DNA of 64,000 nucleotides from Polyangiaceae bacterium. GTDB lineage: Bacteria > Myxococcota_A > Polyangia > Polyangiales > Polyangiaceae. The position numbers were made by a program, and so were the translations under genes. Location: NCBI GenBank assembly GCA_025353725.1, contig JANXOF010000045.1, positions 124,001 to 188,000 on the forward strand, given 5' to 3'. The notes under the pieces were generated by a model that was given only the letters and a program-made list of their open reading frames with translations, had not been told where the DNA came from and did no database searches. Below, piece after piece: positions 54,692 to 62,942 of this stretch; the stretch's first letter is position 1; the number at the start of each line of letters is the position of its first letter.

Positions 54692-54958
54692 TTAGATCGC
54701 ACGAACGGAGTCGAGCAGCTTTGCTACGGCGTTCCAGTCGAACGTATGGAGGGAGTCGACCTCCGTCCTCAAGCTCCACGACGAGCCAACGCTCGCGAGT
54801 GCGTCGGCACGAGTCTTCCCCCACTCGGACACCACCACGGCTTCGTCCGAACGACTCGCACGAGCTTCGACCCGCCACTCGTTGGGCTGTTGCGGATTCT
54901 CGCGAACGAAGATGCTCACCGTAAGGCGGTGGCCATCCGACGTCATGTCGTAGACCAT
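54692..54958 (-). CDS. Small hypothetical cytosolic protein at the head of the polymer operon
   Basis: 88 residues from ATG at 54958 (or ATG 54946). No signal peptide or TM helix is visible. The sequence reads as a compact alpha/beta domain: RLTVSIFVRENPQQPNEW, RVEARASRSDEAVVVSEWGK and FDWNAVAKLLDSV. It is co-directional with the PgsC-like gene, 50 bases upstream of it, so it is probably co-transcribed. No family recognised; it could be a regulator or chaperone of the synthase, which is a guess. Confidence 0.6.
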   Translation of the reverse strand: MVYDMTSDGHRLTVSIFVRENPQQPNEWRVEARASRSDEAVVVSEWGKTRADALASVGSSWSLRTEVDSLHTFDWNAVAKLLDSVRAI

Positions 54959-55107
54959 ACCGCTTCGGCTGCGCCCTTGATGTGTAATCTTGAGAGCGCC
55001 GCGGACTTTTTCTATTTTTTCTTTCAGAACAGCAAGACCGTTACACGGGTTCAGCGAGCCGGCAATCGACGAGCCACGAATTCAACCGGCTTTGGGACAG
55101 GCGGCGA

Positions 55108-56256
55108 CTACGCCACCACCCACACAAATTCCGCCGAAGGTCGCGCGAAGTGGTAGCCCTGCAGGAGATCGCAGCCGAGCTCTGTGAGCTTGGCTAACTC
55201 GTGAATAGTCTCAACGCCCTCAGCGACAAGATTCATTCCCGTGTCGCGGCACGTTTCCACCATGGACGAGACGAGCCGCTGGCGAAGGGGCGACGCGGCC
55301 AGATCACGCGTGAGGCTCATATCGAGTTTCACGAAGTCTGGCTCGAGCGTCGCGATGCTGCTCAGCCCAGCATACCCTGCACCGAGGTCGTCGATAGCGA
55401 GGCGAAACCCGAGCGAGCGAAGCCGCCTTAGTCGCGCTGGCAAATCTCCTACTTCGCTTATGGCGCCGCGCTCTGTAATCTCGAGAACGACATTTTCGGC
55501 GTAGGCCGCGAGGCGGCTCGAAGATGAAAAGAGCTCGGCGTCAAAAAGGTCTTGTGCGTGTACGTTGACAAAGAGCGCCGTGCCGTGCGGAATCTTTCCG
55601 GCGGCATTGCCGCAGAGATCGCGAATGGCGCGGCCCAAGTCAGGAAGCCGCCCCGAGCTTTCGGCGTACGAAAGCATCGCGAGCGGATTTTCAAACCCCG
55701 GTTCGCGGGTTCGCATCAGGGCTTCGTACGCCACGGGACAGTGAGCCGCGAGCGATACGATAGGCTGAAAAGCCATCCAGAGTGTTTCGAGCGCGCGCTC
55801 GAAGCTGTTTGCCTTTTCAGGGTCTGGAGGCTCGACCACGACCTGCCGCTTGACGGCATGGGCGCGAGCAATGGCTCGAAGTAGCGCGTCTTTGTCGACA
55901 GGTTTGGTCAAGTAGTTGACAGCGCCGAGCTCGACGGCGTCGGTGGCTGTCGCGATGGAGGGATCACCTGTAATGAGAATCACGGGTGTGGAGCAGCCGT
56001 AGCTCCGGAGTAAACTAAGGAGTTCGGTGCCGGTCATTCCTGGCATATGAACATCGGATACGACCATGTCGTAGCCGCCTGCCATGGCCTCTCTTGCCGC
56101 CTCCTGGGCGTCGGTCGATTTCTCGACGGTATATCCGCCCATGACAAGAATTCGTTCGACGGTTCGCGCGACGAGCTCGTCGTCGTCCACCAAAAGGACG
56201 TCGGCGCGCTTGGCGCGGGGTCTACTCTGGCTCGGCGGCAGCGTAAGGGTGTCCAT
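55108..56256 (-). CDS. Response regulator with EAL domain (c-di-GMP phosphodiesterase)
   Basis: 382 residues from ATG at 56256; GTG at 56295 in the same frame is possible and neither has a clear ribosome site. The N-terminal receiver has DDDE acidic pocket, phospho-acceptor Asp in VVSDVHMPG, ITGD and KPVDK. The EAL domain has YEALMR (EAL intact), NVHAQDLF, VLEITERG, DDLGAGY, FVKLDMS, AEGVET and LLQGYHFARP, all metal and nucleotide residues conserved. It should hydrolyse c-di-GMP when activated by an unseen kinase. The polymer operon starts 149 bases downstream on the same strand, so it may tune polymer output; context inference only. Confidence 0.93.
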   Translation of the reverse strand: MDTLTLPPSQSRPRAKRADVLLVDDDELVARTVERILVMGGYTVEKSTDAQEAAREAMAGGYDMVVSDVHMPGMTGTELLSLLRSYGCSTPVILITGDPSIATATDAVELGAVNYLTKPVDKDALLRAIARAHAVKRQVVVEPPDPEKANSFERALETLWMAFQPIVSLAAHCPVAYEALMRTREPGFENPLAMLSYAESSGRLPDLGRAIRDLCGNAAGKIPHGTALFVNVHAQDLFDAELFSSSSRLAAYAENVVLEITERGAISEVGDLPARLRRLRSLGFRLAIDDLGAGYAGLSSIATLEPDFVKLDMSLTRDLAASPLRQRLVSSMVETCRDTGMNLVAEGVETIHELAKLTELGCDLLQGYHFARPSAEFVWVVA

Positions 56257-56422
56257 CAGTTGATCAGTGGAACTCTTTAGTGACCTAGCGTCCACTCACT
56301 TTCGCGAAATCAGGAGTTGCGGAAGTAGCGACACGCCCGTGCATGTGGTGAAGCCTCAAACAGTCGGCCTTTCGAGCGCTCTGAGATGGCGAGTCCGTGT
56401 CGGCCTTGGTAAGACGCCCGGC

Positions 56423-57421
56423 ATGCGAGCCATAGTGATAACGAAGCCAGGCGGTCCCGACGTCCTTCAACTCCGTGACGTCGCTCGCCCAGAACCGTCG
56501 CCGGGACAGGTGCGCGTGCGAATTCGAGCGAGTGCCGTAAACCGAGCCGACCTTCTCCAGCGGGCGGGGAACTATCCCGTACCGGCGGATGCCCCTCAAG
56601 ACATTCCCGGACTCGAAATCGCGGGCGAAATAGAGGCTTTGGGAGCCGGCGTCACGGAGTGGGCTCTAGGCGACCGCGTGTTCGGGCTCGTGGGCGGCGG
56701 CGCTTATGCAGAGGCGGTCGCGGTGCATGCGCGTACGCTCGCGCGCATGCCGGCGAACCTTGACTTCGTTCAAGCTGCGGCGGTTCCGGAGGCGTTCGTC
56801 ACCGCCTACGACGCGATGGTGACGCAGGGAGGCCTTGCCGCAGGCGACGTCGTCCTTGTCCATGCCGTGGGGAGCGGCGTGGGTACGGCTGCCGTGCAGA
56901 TTGCACGCGCTATCGGCGCGCGATCGATCGGTACGGCGCGGACCCAAGCCAAACTCGGGCGCGCGAAGGAACTCGGGATCATGGCGGGGGTGGTGCCCGG
57001 AGGCCAAGCCCACCACGGACCGCCGCTCTTTGCAGACGAGGTCAAGGCGTTGACAGGAGGTAGGGGAGCCGATGTCGTACTCGACCTCGTGGGAGGTCCT
57101 TACGTCCCCGAGAGTCTCGCGGCGCTGGCGGTGAAGGGGCGTCTGATTCTTGTAGGCCTCCTCGCGGGCGCTCGCGCGGAGGTAGACCTCGGGCTGCTGC
57201 TACGCCGTCGGTTGCGTGTCTTTGGGACCGTGATGCGTTCGCGCCCGCTCGAAGAGAAAATAAGTGCAGCATGCATGCTCGACCATGTGCTCTCGCCGCT
57301 CTTTGCGTCGGGCTCGCTAGCGCCTACGATCGATCGCGTCATGCCGCTCGAGCAGGCTGCGGAAGCGCACGCTTACGTGGCCAGCAACGAGGGGTTCGGC
57401 AAAGTCGTGTTGACGCTTTGA
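56423..57421 (+). CDS. NAD(P)H quinone oxidoreductase (zinc-free medium-chain dehydrogenase)
   Basis: 332 residues from ATG at 56423 (MRAIVITKPGGPDVLQL), the usual family start; the frame upstream is non-native. The GroES-like half has VNRADLLQRAGNYP and PGLEIAGEI; the Rossmann half has VLVHAVGSGVGTAAVQIARA with the coenzyme loop and GGRGADVVLDLVGG. No catalytic zinc ligands are present. It resembles the PIG3/QorA branch that reduces quinones with NADPH. It is cytosolic and divergent from the REC-EAL gene; no operon partner. Confidence 0.93.
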   Translation: MRAIVITKPGGPDVLQLRDVARPEPSPGQVRVRIRASAVNRADLLQRAGNYPVPADAPQDIPGLEIAGEIEALGAGVTEWALGDRVFGLVGGGAYAEAVAVHARTLARMPANLDFVQAAAVPEAFVTAYDAMVTQGGLAAGDVVLVHAVGSGVGTAAVQIARAIGARSIGTARTQAKLGRAKELGIMAGVVPGGQAHHGPPLFADEVKALTGGRGADVVLDLVGGPYVPESLAALAVKGRLILVGLLAGARAEVDLGLLLRRRLRVFGTVMRSRPLEEKISAACMLDHVLSPLFASGSLAPTIDRVMPLEQAAEAHAYVASNEGFGKVVLTL

Positions 57422-57428
57422 GCGCGAG

Positions 57429-58229
57429 TTAGTGATTGCGCGCGTGCTCGAGGCAGAGTTGCCTCGGCACCCCTCCGCACACCTCGCAGCTGCAAACCCG
57501 AATATCTGCGCCGTCTTCCTGTTTCTTGCCGCAGATAGCACACGCACGCGCGTCGGCTGAACGTGCCTCGGCTCGCGCATCGCGGGGCCGCTGCTCGGCC
57601 CGCCGCGCCGCTTGACGTACGAGTACGCGCCGGCCTTTGAGCCGCTCGACCATGTGCCCCGCAAAGAAGAGCAGGTAATTGGCAAACACTGTGGCTATCG
57701 CGACGCGGTGACTCATTCCGCCGATCGCAAATTGGTAAGCGACGTACGCGGCGCTGAGCAGGCCCAGCCACTTTACCTTCACGGGGAGGACGAAAAAAAG
57801 GCGAATTTCGTAGTCCGGAAACAGTGTCGCGAACGCGAAAAACAGAGACATATTAAGAAACTCGTTGGTTTGGGCGGCTCCCGTAAGAAACGCGGCGGCC
57901 GTAATCCCTAAGGCGCCGAGCAGGTAATAAATATTGAATTTCAGCGCGCCCCACGCCTGCTCGAGGCTCGAGCCGACCATCCACGTGAAGTAGAGGGAAA
58001 GCAGCACCCAAAGGAGTGAAGAGCGCGGCGGAAGGAACAAGAACGTAACGAGCCGCCACGGCTGAGAGGGCACGAGGCTCGGGACGAGCACGAGGTGCTG
58101 CATGAACTCCGGCCGCGCCATGCAGAGGACGTAAGTGATGCCCATCCCGCCCACGATGAACGTCGCGAGACGCTCGATAGCGAGGCGAGCGATAAACGTA
58201 CGTTCGAGGCGTCCGAGGAATCGATCCAT
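57429..58229 (-). CDS. Rhomboid-like membrane protein with C-terminal zinc ribbon
   Basis: 266 residues. Six or so hydrophobic segments follow the rhomboid layout, with the loop-1 hallmark SLEQAWGALKFNIYYLLG and the helix segment EFLNMSLFFAFATLFPD. The usual catalytic GxSG is replaced by NMSL, and the helix-6 histidine context is FFAGHMVE instead of AHxGG. Protease activity is therefore doubtful. The C-terminus after a charged linker has paired cysteines (CAICGKK, CSCEVCGG, LCLEH) that look like a treble-clef or zinc ribbon. It may be a pseudo-rhomboid adaptor. Convergent with the quinone oxidoreductase gene, 8 bases apart. Confidence 0.75.
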   Translation of the reverse strand: MDRFLGRLERTFIARLAIERLATFIVGGMGITYVLCMARPEFMQHLVLVPSLVPSQPWRLVTFLFLPPRSSLLWVLLSLYFTWMVGSSLEQAWGALKFNIYYLLGALGITAAAFLTGAAQTNEFLNMSLFFAFATLFPDYEIRLFFVLPVKVKWLGLLSAAYVAYQFAIGGMSHRVAIATVFANYLLFFAGHMVERLKGRRVLVRQAARRAEQRPRDARAEARSADARACAICGKKQEDGADIRVCSCEVCGGVPRQLCLEHARNH

Positions 58230-58282
58230 GAGGCGCGCATCCTAGCACTGCTTCTCGGTCGACGCGGGGGCCTGCGAGCGCG

Positions 58283-58888
58283 CTAGTTATTCGGTGCGCC
58301 GCACTTCAGCCATGTCTCGACCTTGGTCACGACGTCGGGGGCGAGCTGACCGGTCGTCGGCATGTGGATTCCGCATGCCCCGGGCGCGCCCGTCGCGTAG
58401 AGGTTACAGCCCATCATGGACTGCTTGTCATCGGTCGAGCATGGATTCACGTAGATTTTCCCGTTGGTGATCGTGAACGCCTGAAATTCTTGCCACATCG
58501 CGGGGCCGTCGCTCGGCTCGATGCGCGGCTCGTTGCGGGGGGTGGCGCCACCGTGGCAGCTCGGGCTCGAACAACCGGCCGTCCCGAACGCTCCGAGTAC
58601 GTCTTTTGAGAAGCTGACCGCGCATGCGCCACCGTCGACGAGAGAGCCTCCCGCGGTGACGCACTTCGGCTTTGAACCCACGGCCGTTCCGCCTGTCTGC
58701 GCGCCCGCTTCGTCGACGTTGTCGCTCGTGGCTCCGGGCGGCCGCTGTCCCGCGAGGGCGTTCGGACCGCCGTAGCTCGGATCACCCTTGCCTAGTTGGT
58801 AGTCGCTCGTGCACGCGCTCGCGACGAGTGCGGAGGAGGCAATGCTGGCGACGCCGATCGCGGCAAGCCTATAAGAACGGAAGCGCAT
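58283..58888 (-). CDS. Lipoprotein with C-x4-C-H haem-like motif
   Basis: 201 residues; signal SIASSALVASAC with lipobox. A Gly/Pro-rich linker leads to a cytochrome-like domain with GTAGCSSPSCHGG, a C-x4-C-H arrangement in place of CxxCH. Two methionines in HMPTTG and KQSMMGC are candidate distal haem ligands. It resembles the short monohaem lipoproteins found in Polyangia and planctomycete cytochromes. Haem attachment through this spacing is plausible but not proven. It is divergent from the DUF4266 gene, suggesting one shared promoter region for the haem/barrel cluster. Confidence 0.72.
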   Translation of the reverse strand: MRFRSYRLAAIGVASIASSALVASACTSDYQLGKGDPSYGGPNALAGQRPPGATSDNVDEAGAQTGGTAVGSKPKCVTAGGSLVDGGACAVSFSKDVLGAFGTAGCSSPSCHGGATPRNEPRIEPSDGPAMWQEFQAFTITNGKIYVNPCSTDDKQSMMGCNLYATGAPGACGIHMPTTGQLAPDVVTKVETWLKCGAPNN

Positions 58889-59013
58889 GTTTCTATTCTG
58901 ACGTCCGCGTGCCCCCGTGGCCAGCGCATTGGCGTTTGGCCGTGCTCGCCTCGTCGCCGAAGCAGACGATTTAACCTACGTGCGACGTCGCGAACACTCG
59001 CTATGCTTTGGCG

Positions 59014-59235
59014 ATGCGTCGCGACAACTCTTCACGTTGGTGTGTGCTGATCGTTGCGTGTGTGGCATTCACTGCGAGCTGCGTGAAGGTCGCACCTTAC
59101 GAACGTGGAATGCTCGCCCATCCGACCATGTCGGCGGAGGAAATATCGATAGGCCTCGATGGCCACGTCCGTGCTGTTTCGGAAGGCGCCGCAGGCGGTC
59201 TCGGTGGCGGCGGTGGCGGGTGTGGTTGCAACTAG
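59014..59235 (+). CDS. DUF4266 small lipoprotein
   Basis: 73 residues from ATG at 59014. The signal WCVLIVACVAFTASC ends in a lipobox. The mature part matches DUF4266: CVKVAPYERGMLAHPTM, a central His region, and the very characteristic Gly-rich end GGGGGGCGCN. In other bacteria DUF4266 genes travel with DUF3570 barrel proteins and redox genes, and here a DUF3570-type barrel is the next gene. No RNA-binding or enzyme motif; function unknown. No clear ribosome site. Confidence 0.85.
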   Translation: MRRDNSSRWCVLIVACVAFTASCVKVAPYERGMLAHPTMSAEEISIGLDGHVRAVSEGAAGGLGGGGGGCGCN

Positions 59236-59323
59236 CAAACGGTATGCGTACTCCGCATGTGTCGTCGCTCTCGTGGTGAAACTATTGGTGCAGCCGCTGG
59301 CCGAGTTCCGTTAGCGTCACTAC

Positions 59324-61555
59324 GTGAACCGGCGCCCGCTCATGCGCTCACGCCTCCCGCTGGCTCGCTTCGTTCGTTGGGCTCGTGGAGCCCGGGTCGC
59401 GTCGCTGTTGGCTCTCGGAGCCTTCAGCTTTGCGCTCGTTGCGACGTGGCCTCGTCCCGCGTTCGCAGCTGGCTCCCAAGCCCTGACCGCGGACGACGTT
59501 GCGCTTCGCGAGGCGATCCAGCAGGTGATGAACGAGGACTATCCCGCCAATCTCGCCGCCGCCAAAAAGCGCCTGCAAGAGCACTTGGGGAGCTGCTTGA
59601 AGAAGGGGTGCGCAGGCGCGGTCAAAGCCGACGCCTACTTGGCCCTCGGGATGGTCTCTTCGCAGCTCGGTCAAGTCGACGACGCGAAGCAAAACTTTAA
59701 GAGTGCGTTTGGCGCAGATCCGGCCGCGAAGCTCCCTTCAAGCGGAGTCACTCCGTTGATAAAAACACAGTTTGACGACGCGAGCGCTGGTCCCGGAGTG
59801 GTTCCGCCCGCTGCCGCCGAGGACGAAGCCGCTGCGCAGGGTGGGGGGATAGCGGGCGCCATCAAGTTGATGACCGAGGCGCTGAAGGCCGACCAGGAGG
59901 GACGCCTCGACGAGTGCATCGAAAAGGACAAGGCCGCTCTTCGTATCGAAGAGCAGCCACGGACGCGCATGCATCTCGCCTCCTGCGAGAGTCGCAACGG
60001 GAAGCTCGTCGATGCGTTGCGCGACGCCCAAAAAGCACTCGAACTTGGGATTGCTAAGCGGGATGCTGCGGTGATGAAGGTCGCGCGTACGCGCGTGAAG
60101 GAGCTCATCGAGCGGATTCCGCACGTGACCTTTGTCCCACCACCGGGCGTTCAGGATCTCGCCGTCAGGTTCGACGAAAGACCCGTGCCGACCGAGGCGC
60201 TCACGAAGAAGTTCTCTGTTGACCCCGGCAAGCATCGCGTCGTCGCCGAGGGGTCCGTCAATGGCTTTCCCGCCACGTTCGACGAAGAGTACGACATTCA
60301 CGAAAAGGAATTCGTCACAGTTCGTATTACGCTGAAGCCGCCTGCGAACGACTACATTACCCCGGGGCAAATAAAGTGCATGCTCTCGGCAAAGAACCAG
60401 GAGGATGTTCAAAAGTGCCTTCCTCAGAACCGTAAGAATGTGGTCATTCGCGCAGCGATTGACCTTTCCGCTTACTCGGATACGAACTCGGTCGCGGTCT
60501 ACACGCCGGGGATTAACGTGGCCGTCGTGTCGCCGACCGCGGGCTGGAACTTCGGCGGTAGCTTTATCATCGACGCCGTGAGCGCAGCTTCGCCAGACAT
60601 TGTGTCGACGGCCTCACCTCCGTTTGCCGAGTATCGCTACGGAGCTTCTGTCACCGGCGGATTCAAACCAGGCCTTTACGGAGCCCAAGTCTCGGCGAGC
60701 ACGTCGACCGCTCCCGACTACGTTTCCTACACAGGAGGTATTCGGCTTACCGCAGACCTTAAAGAAAAGCTCATCACTCCGACGCTGGGCTATAGCTACA
60801 GCTCAGACAGCGTAGGTCGCGGCCCGAAAAATTATCAGAACGACTTCAATCCACTCAAGGGGAGACTCAGCTCTCATGAGATCGAAGCTGGCATTACGTT
60901 CATCACCTCTCCAACCTCCGTCTTGCTGATTGGCGGAACGATGGCCTTCGAGCGAGGAGATCAGTCTCAGCCCTATCGTTATGTCGCGATGTTCGACCCA
61001 CAGAAAGTCGCGCCATTCGTGCCCAATGGCGCGACGGTGGACCTCGTCAATCGTACGCGGCTTCCGATTCGCCCCCTTGAACAGGTCCCCACAGAGCGCG
61101 ATAGGTTTGCGGTTGGAGCACGTTTCAACAAGCGCCTAGGTAGCGCGACGCTGCGGCTTGAACAGCGCTTTTACAGGGATACTTGGTCTGTGACCGCGTC
61201 CTCGACTGACATGCGCTACATGCTCGATCTGTCGCGGCACTTGCGGGTTTGGCCACACCTGCGATTGCACGGCCAGACCGGCGCTAACTTCTTCCAGCTC
61301 GCGTACGGCGCGACCCTTGATTCCAACGGTGGAGTCACTCTGCCTCTCTATCGCACTGGCGACAGGGAGCTTGCGCCCCTACTGACCGGTACGGGCGGCG
61401 GTGGCTTGCGCATCGGGCTTGGTGCGCCTGAAGGAGACGTAAAGTACGGCATTACCGTCGTCGGCGATGTAATGTACACGCGTTACCTGAAGGCGCTCTA
61501 CGTTTCGGCTCGCACCGCTGTCTACGGCTCGGTGGGATTTGACCTGGAGTTCTGA
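59324..61555 (+). CDS. TPR protein fused to DUF3570-like outer-membrane barrel
   Basis: 743 residues from GTG at 59324 (ATG 59342 also possible). A signal peptide ends near RPAFAAG. Residues ~55-250 contain TPR-like helices: AKKRLQEHLGSCLKKGCAGA, KADAYLALGMVSSQLGQVDD and LIKLMTEAL-type segments. Residues ~270-340 look like a PEGA beta domain (LAVRFDERPV, HRVVAEGSVNG). Residues ~380-743 match DUF3570: AAIDLSAYSDTNSVAVYTP, GWNFGGSFIIDAVSAAS, FAEYRYGASVTGG and strands such as RLGSATLRLEQRFYRDTWSV, ending VGFDLEF. DUF3570 alone is ~400 residues, so the TPR half is extra. Probably an outer-membrane conduit. Two cytochrome lipoprotein genes follow immediately. Confidence 0.85.
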   Translation: MNRRPLMRSRLPLARFVRWARGARVASLLALGAFSFALVATWPRPAFAAGSQALTADDVALREAIQQVMNEDYPANLAAAKKRLQEHLGSCLKKGCAGAVKADAYLALGMVSSQLGQVDDAKQNFKSAFGADPAAKLPSSGVTPLIKTQFDDASAGPGVVPPAAAEDEAAAQGGGIAGAIKLMTEALKADQEGRLDECIEKDKAALRIEEQPRTRMHLASCESRNGKLVDALRDAQKALELGIAKRDAAVMKVARTRVKELIERIPHVTFVPPPGVQDLAVRFDERPVPTEALTKKFSVDPGKHRVVAEGSVNGFPATFDEEYDIHEKEFVTVRITLKPPANDYITPGQIKCMLSAKNQEDVQKCLPQNRKNVVIRAAIDLSAYSDTNSVAVYTPGINVAVVSPTAGWNFGGSFIIDAVSAASPDIVSTASPPFAEYRYGASVTGGFKPGLYGAQVSASTSTAPDYVSYTGGIRLTADLKEKLITPTLGYSYSSDSVGRGPKNYQNDFNPLKGRLSSHEIEAGITFITSPTSVLLIGGTMAFERGDQSQPYRYVAMFDPQKVAPFVPNGATVDLVNRTRLPIRPLEQVPTERDRFAVGARFNKRLGSATLRLEQRFYRDTWSVTASSTDMRYMLDLSRHLRVWPHLRLHGQTGANFFQLAYGATLDSNGGVTLPLYRTGDRELAPLLTGTGGGGLRIGLGAPEGDVKYGITVVGDVMYTRYLKALYVSARTAVYGSVGFDLEF

Positions 61556-61556
61556 A

Positions 61557-62264
61557 ATGCAGAAGCGAAGTTCAACCGCAGGTGCGCCGCTGAGCAAGGC
61601 GCGTGCGCTCTCATTGCCAGGTGCGCGCCGACTTTGCGCAGTCCTCTGCGGTCTGCCCTTCTTAGCAACCCTCGCGGTGTCATGCTCGCTTGACCCGGTG
61701 CACCGCGCGGGAGTCAAGAATCTAGGGACGGAGCAGTCGAACCTCTACCCACCCGAATCTGAGTACCACCGACCCGGCGAGCCGTGTGCTCTTTGCCATT
61801 CCGCCGCCGGTCCGGCGAACTCCGATTACGTGCTTGCTGGGACTGTATTTTGGGGCCCCGACAAGTACGAGCGTCGCGTTGACCAAGCGTACGTTCGTAT
61901 TGTCGGACCAGAGAAAACGAAGAAGTGTTTTGTGACGAATTGCAACGGCAATTTTTATGTAACAAGCGAGGAGTACAAGAACATCAAGTTTCCGCTCCTT
62001 GTCTCCGTCGAGCGAGTCAACAAGCCTGGTGGCAAAGGGGCAGACGACGAAAAATCGATCAAGGTGAGGCGGATGTCGAGCCATATCGGCCGCGATGCCT
62101 CATGCGCAACGTGTCATATCTTGGGCCTTCGTGACTTCGGCTCGCCGGGGCAAATTCGTATGTTCGATACCGAGGGAGAAGTCGATGCGGCAAAGGTTCC
62201 GCTTGCTTCGAGTTGCCCGAATGACCTCCCGCGAGAGACGCTTTGTCCGGAGGATCGCTTATGA
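61557..62264 (+). CDS. Two-haem c-type cytochrome lipoprotein
   Basis: 235 residues from ATG at 61557, one base after the preceding stop. The lipobox is LAVSC. Two CxxCH motifs are seen: CALCHS early and CATCHI late. Between them a beta domain contains two cysteines in CFVTNCNGNFYV, which recall carboxypeptidase-regulatory-like folds seen in surface cytochromes. Candidate axial ligands include HRPG and SHIG histidines. It is likely a periplasmic or surface electron carrier serving the barrel encoded upstream. Its stop overlaps the next start (ATGA). Confidence 0.85.
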   Translation: MQKRSSTAGAPLSKARALSLPGARRLCAVLCGLPFLATLAVSCSLDPVHRAGVKNLGTEQSNLYPPESEYHRPGEPCALCHSAAGPANSDYVLAGTVFWGPDKYERRVDQAYVRIVGPEKTKKCFVTNCNGNFYVTSEEYKNIKFPLLVSVERVNKPGGKGADDEKSIKVRRMSSHIGRDASCATCHILGLRDFGSPGQIRMFDTEGEVDAAKVPLASSCPNDLPRETLCPEDRL

Positions 62265-62851
62265 AAGCGTTGCGCGTCGCGTTTTTCGCCTCGATTGTCG
62301 GCTCCTTCGTGGCTTTCGCTGCCGCGCTATCGTGTGCGTCGTCGCCTGACGAAAATCGCCTGACACAAGCTATTGTGCCCGATTACGATACCTACGTCGC
62401 CACGGTCGATACGTACCTCACGCGGCGGTGTGGGTCGCTCGACTGCCACGGTCAGGCTGGGCGCGCTTACCGTATCTACAGTCGCGAAGGCTTTCGGCTG
62501 TATACGATTCAAGACGGGGCGCTCGTCTCCGGGCAGCAGCCGACGGCCCCCGAGGAGCAGCGTGCGAACTTCCAGGCGCTCGTAGCGCTCGAGCCAGAGG
62601 AGATGACGCGCCTCATGGCGCGACAGGGAGAAAACCCCAACTTGCTTTTGTTTCTTCGGAAATCGCTGAAGCTTGAGCGCCACAAGGGCGGCCCGGCGAT
62701 GGCGGAAGACGACCCCGGCTATCGCTGCGTCGTCGCGTGGTTGAGCATCCCCGTCGTGAAGGGGGATGGCACTCCGATTCCGCCGAAAGATCGCGCGAAG
62801 CTTAGCGCGTCGGCCCAACGTAACTGTACGGAGGCGGCTAGTTTTCCGTAG
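62261..62851 (+). CDS. C-x4-C-H haem-like lipoprotein
   Basis: 196 residues from ATG at 62261 (ATGA overlap). Signal AFFASIVGSFVAFAAALSC with lipobox. After DTYLTRRC comes the motif CGSLDCHG (C-x4-C-H), then YRIYSREGFRLY, which matches a conserved stretch after the motif in the related family. Helical C-terminus with LMARQGENPNLLLFLRKSL and GGPAMAEDDPGY. It is probably a monohaem carrier and the last gene of the cluster. It is convergent with the DUF1501-like gene; a weak stem-loop followed by T's (near 62898-62920) may end both transcripts. Confidence 0.75.
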   Translation: MKALRVAFFASIVGSFVAFAAALSCASSPDENRLTQAIVPDYDTYVATVDTYLTRRCGSLDCHGQAGRAYRIYSREGFRLYTIQDGALVSGQQPTAPEEQRANFQALVALEPEEMTRLMARQGENPNLLLFLRKSLKLERHKGGPAMAEDDPGYRCVVAWLSIPVVKGDGTPIPPKDRAKLSASAQRNCTEAASFP

Positions 62852-62942
62852 CCGCGCCGAGCTGCACGGCGGCCAACGTGCTTATCACCCCGGTTGGAAC
62901 CGACTCGTTTTCCTAAGGCGCTCCAAGTCCTAACTGTGAGCC

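Noticed and set aside
62890-62920. Intrinsic terminator between the convergent haem lipoprotein and DUF1501-like genes
   Set aside because: The stem is only four to five pairs with a short T run; too weak to list as a feature.
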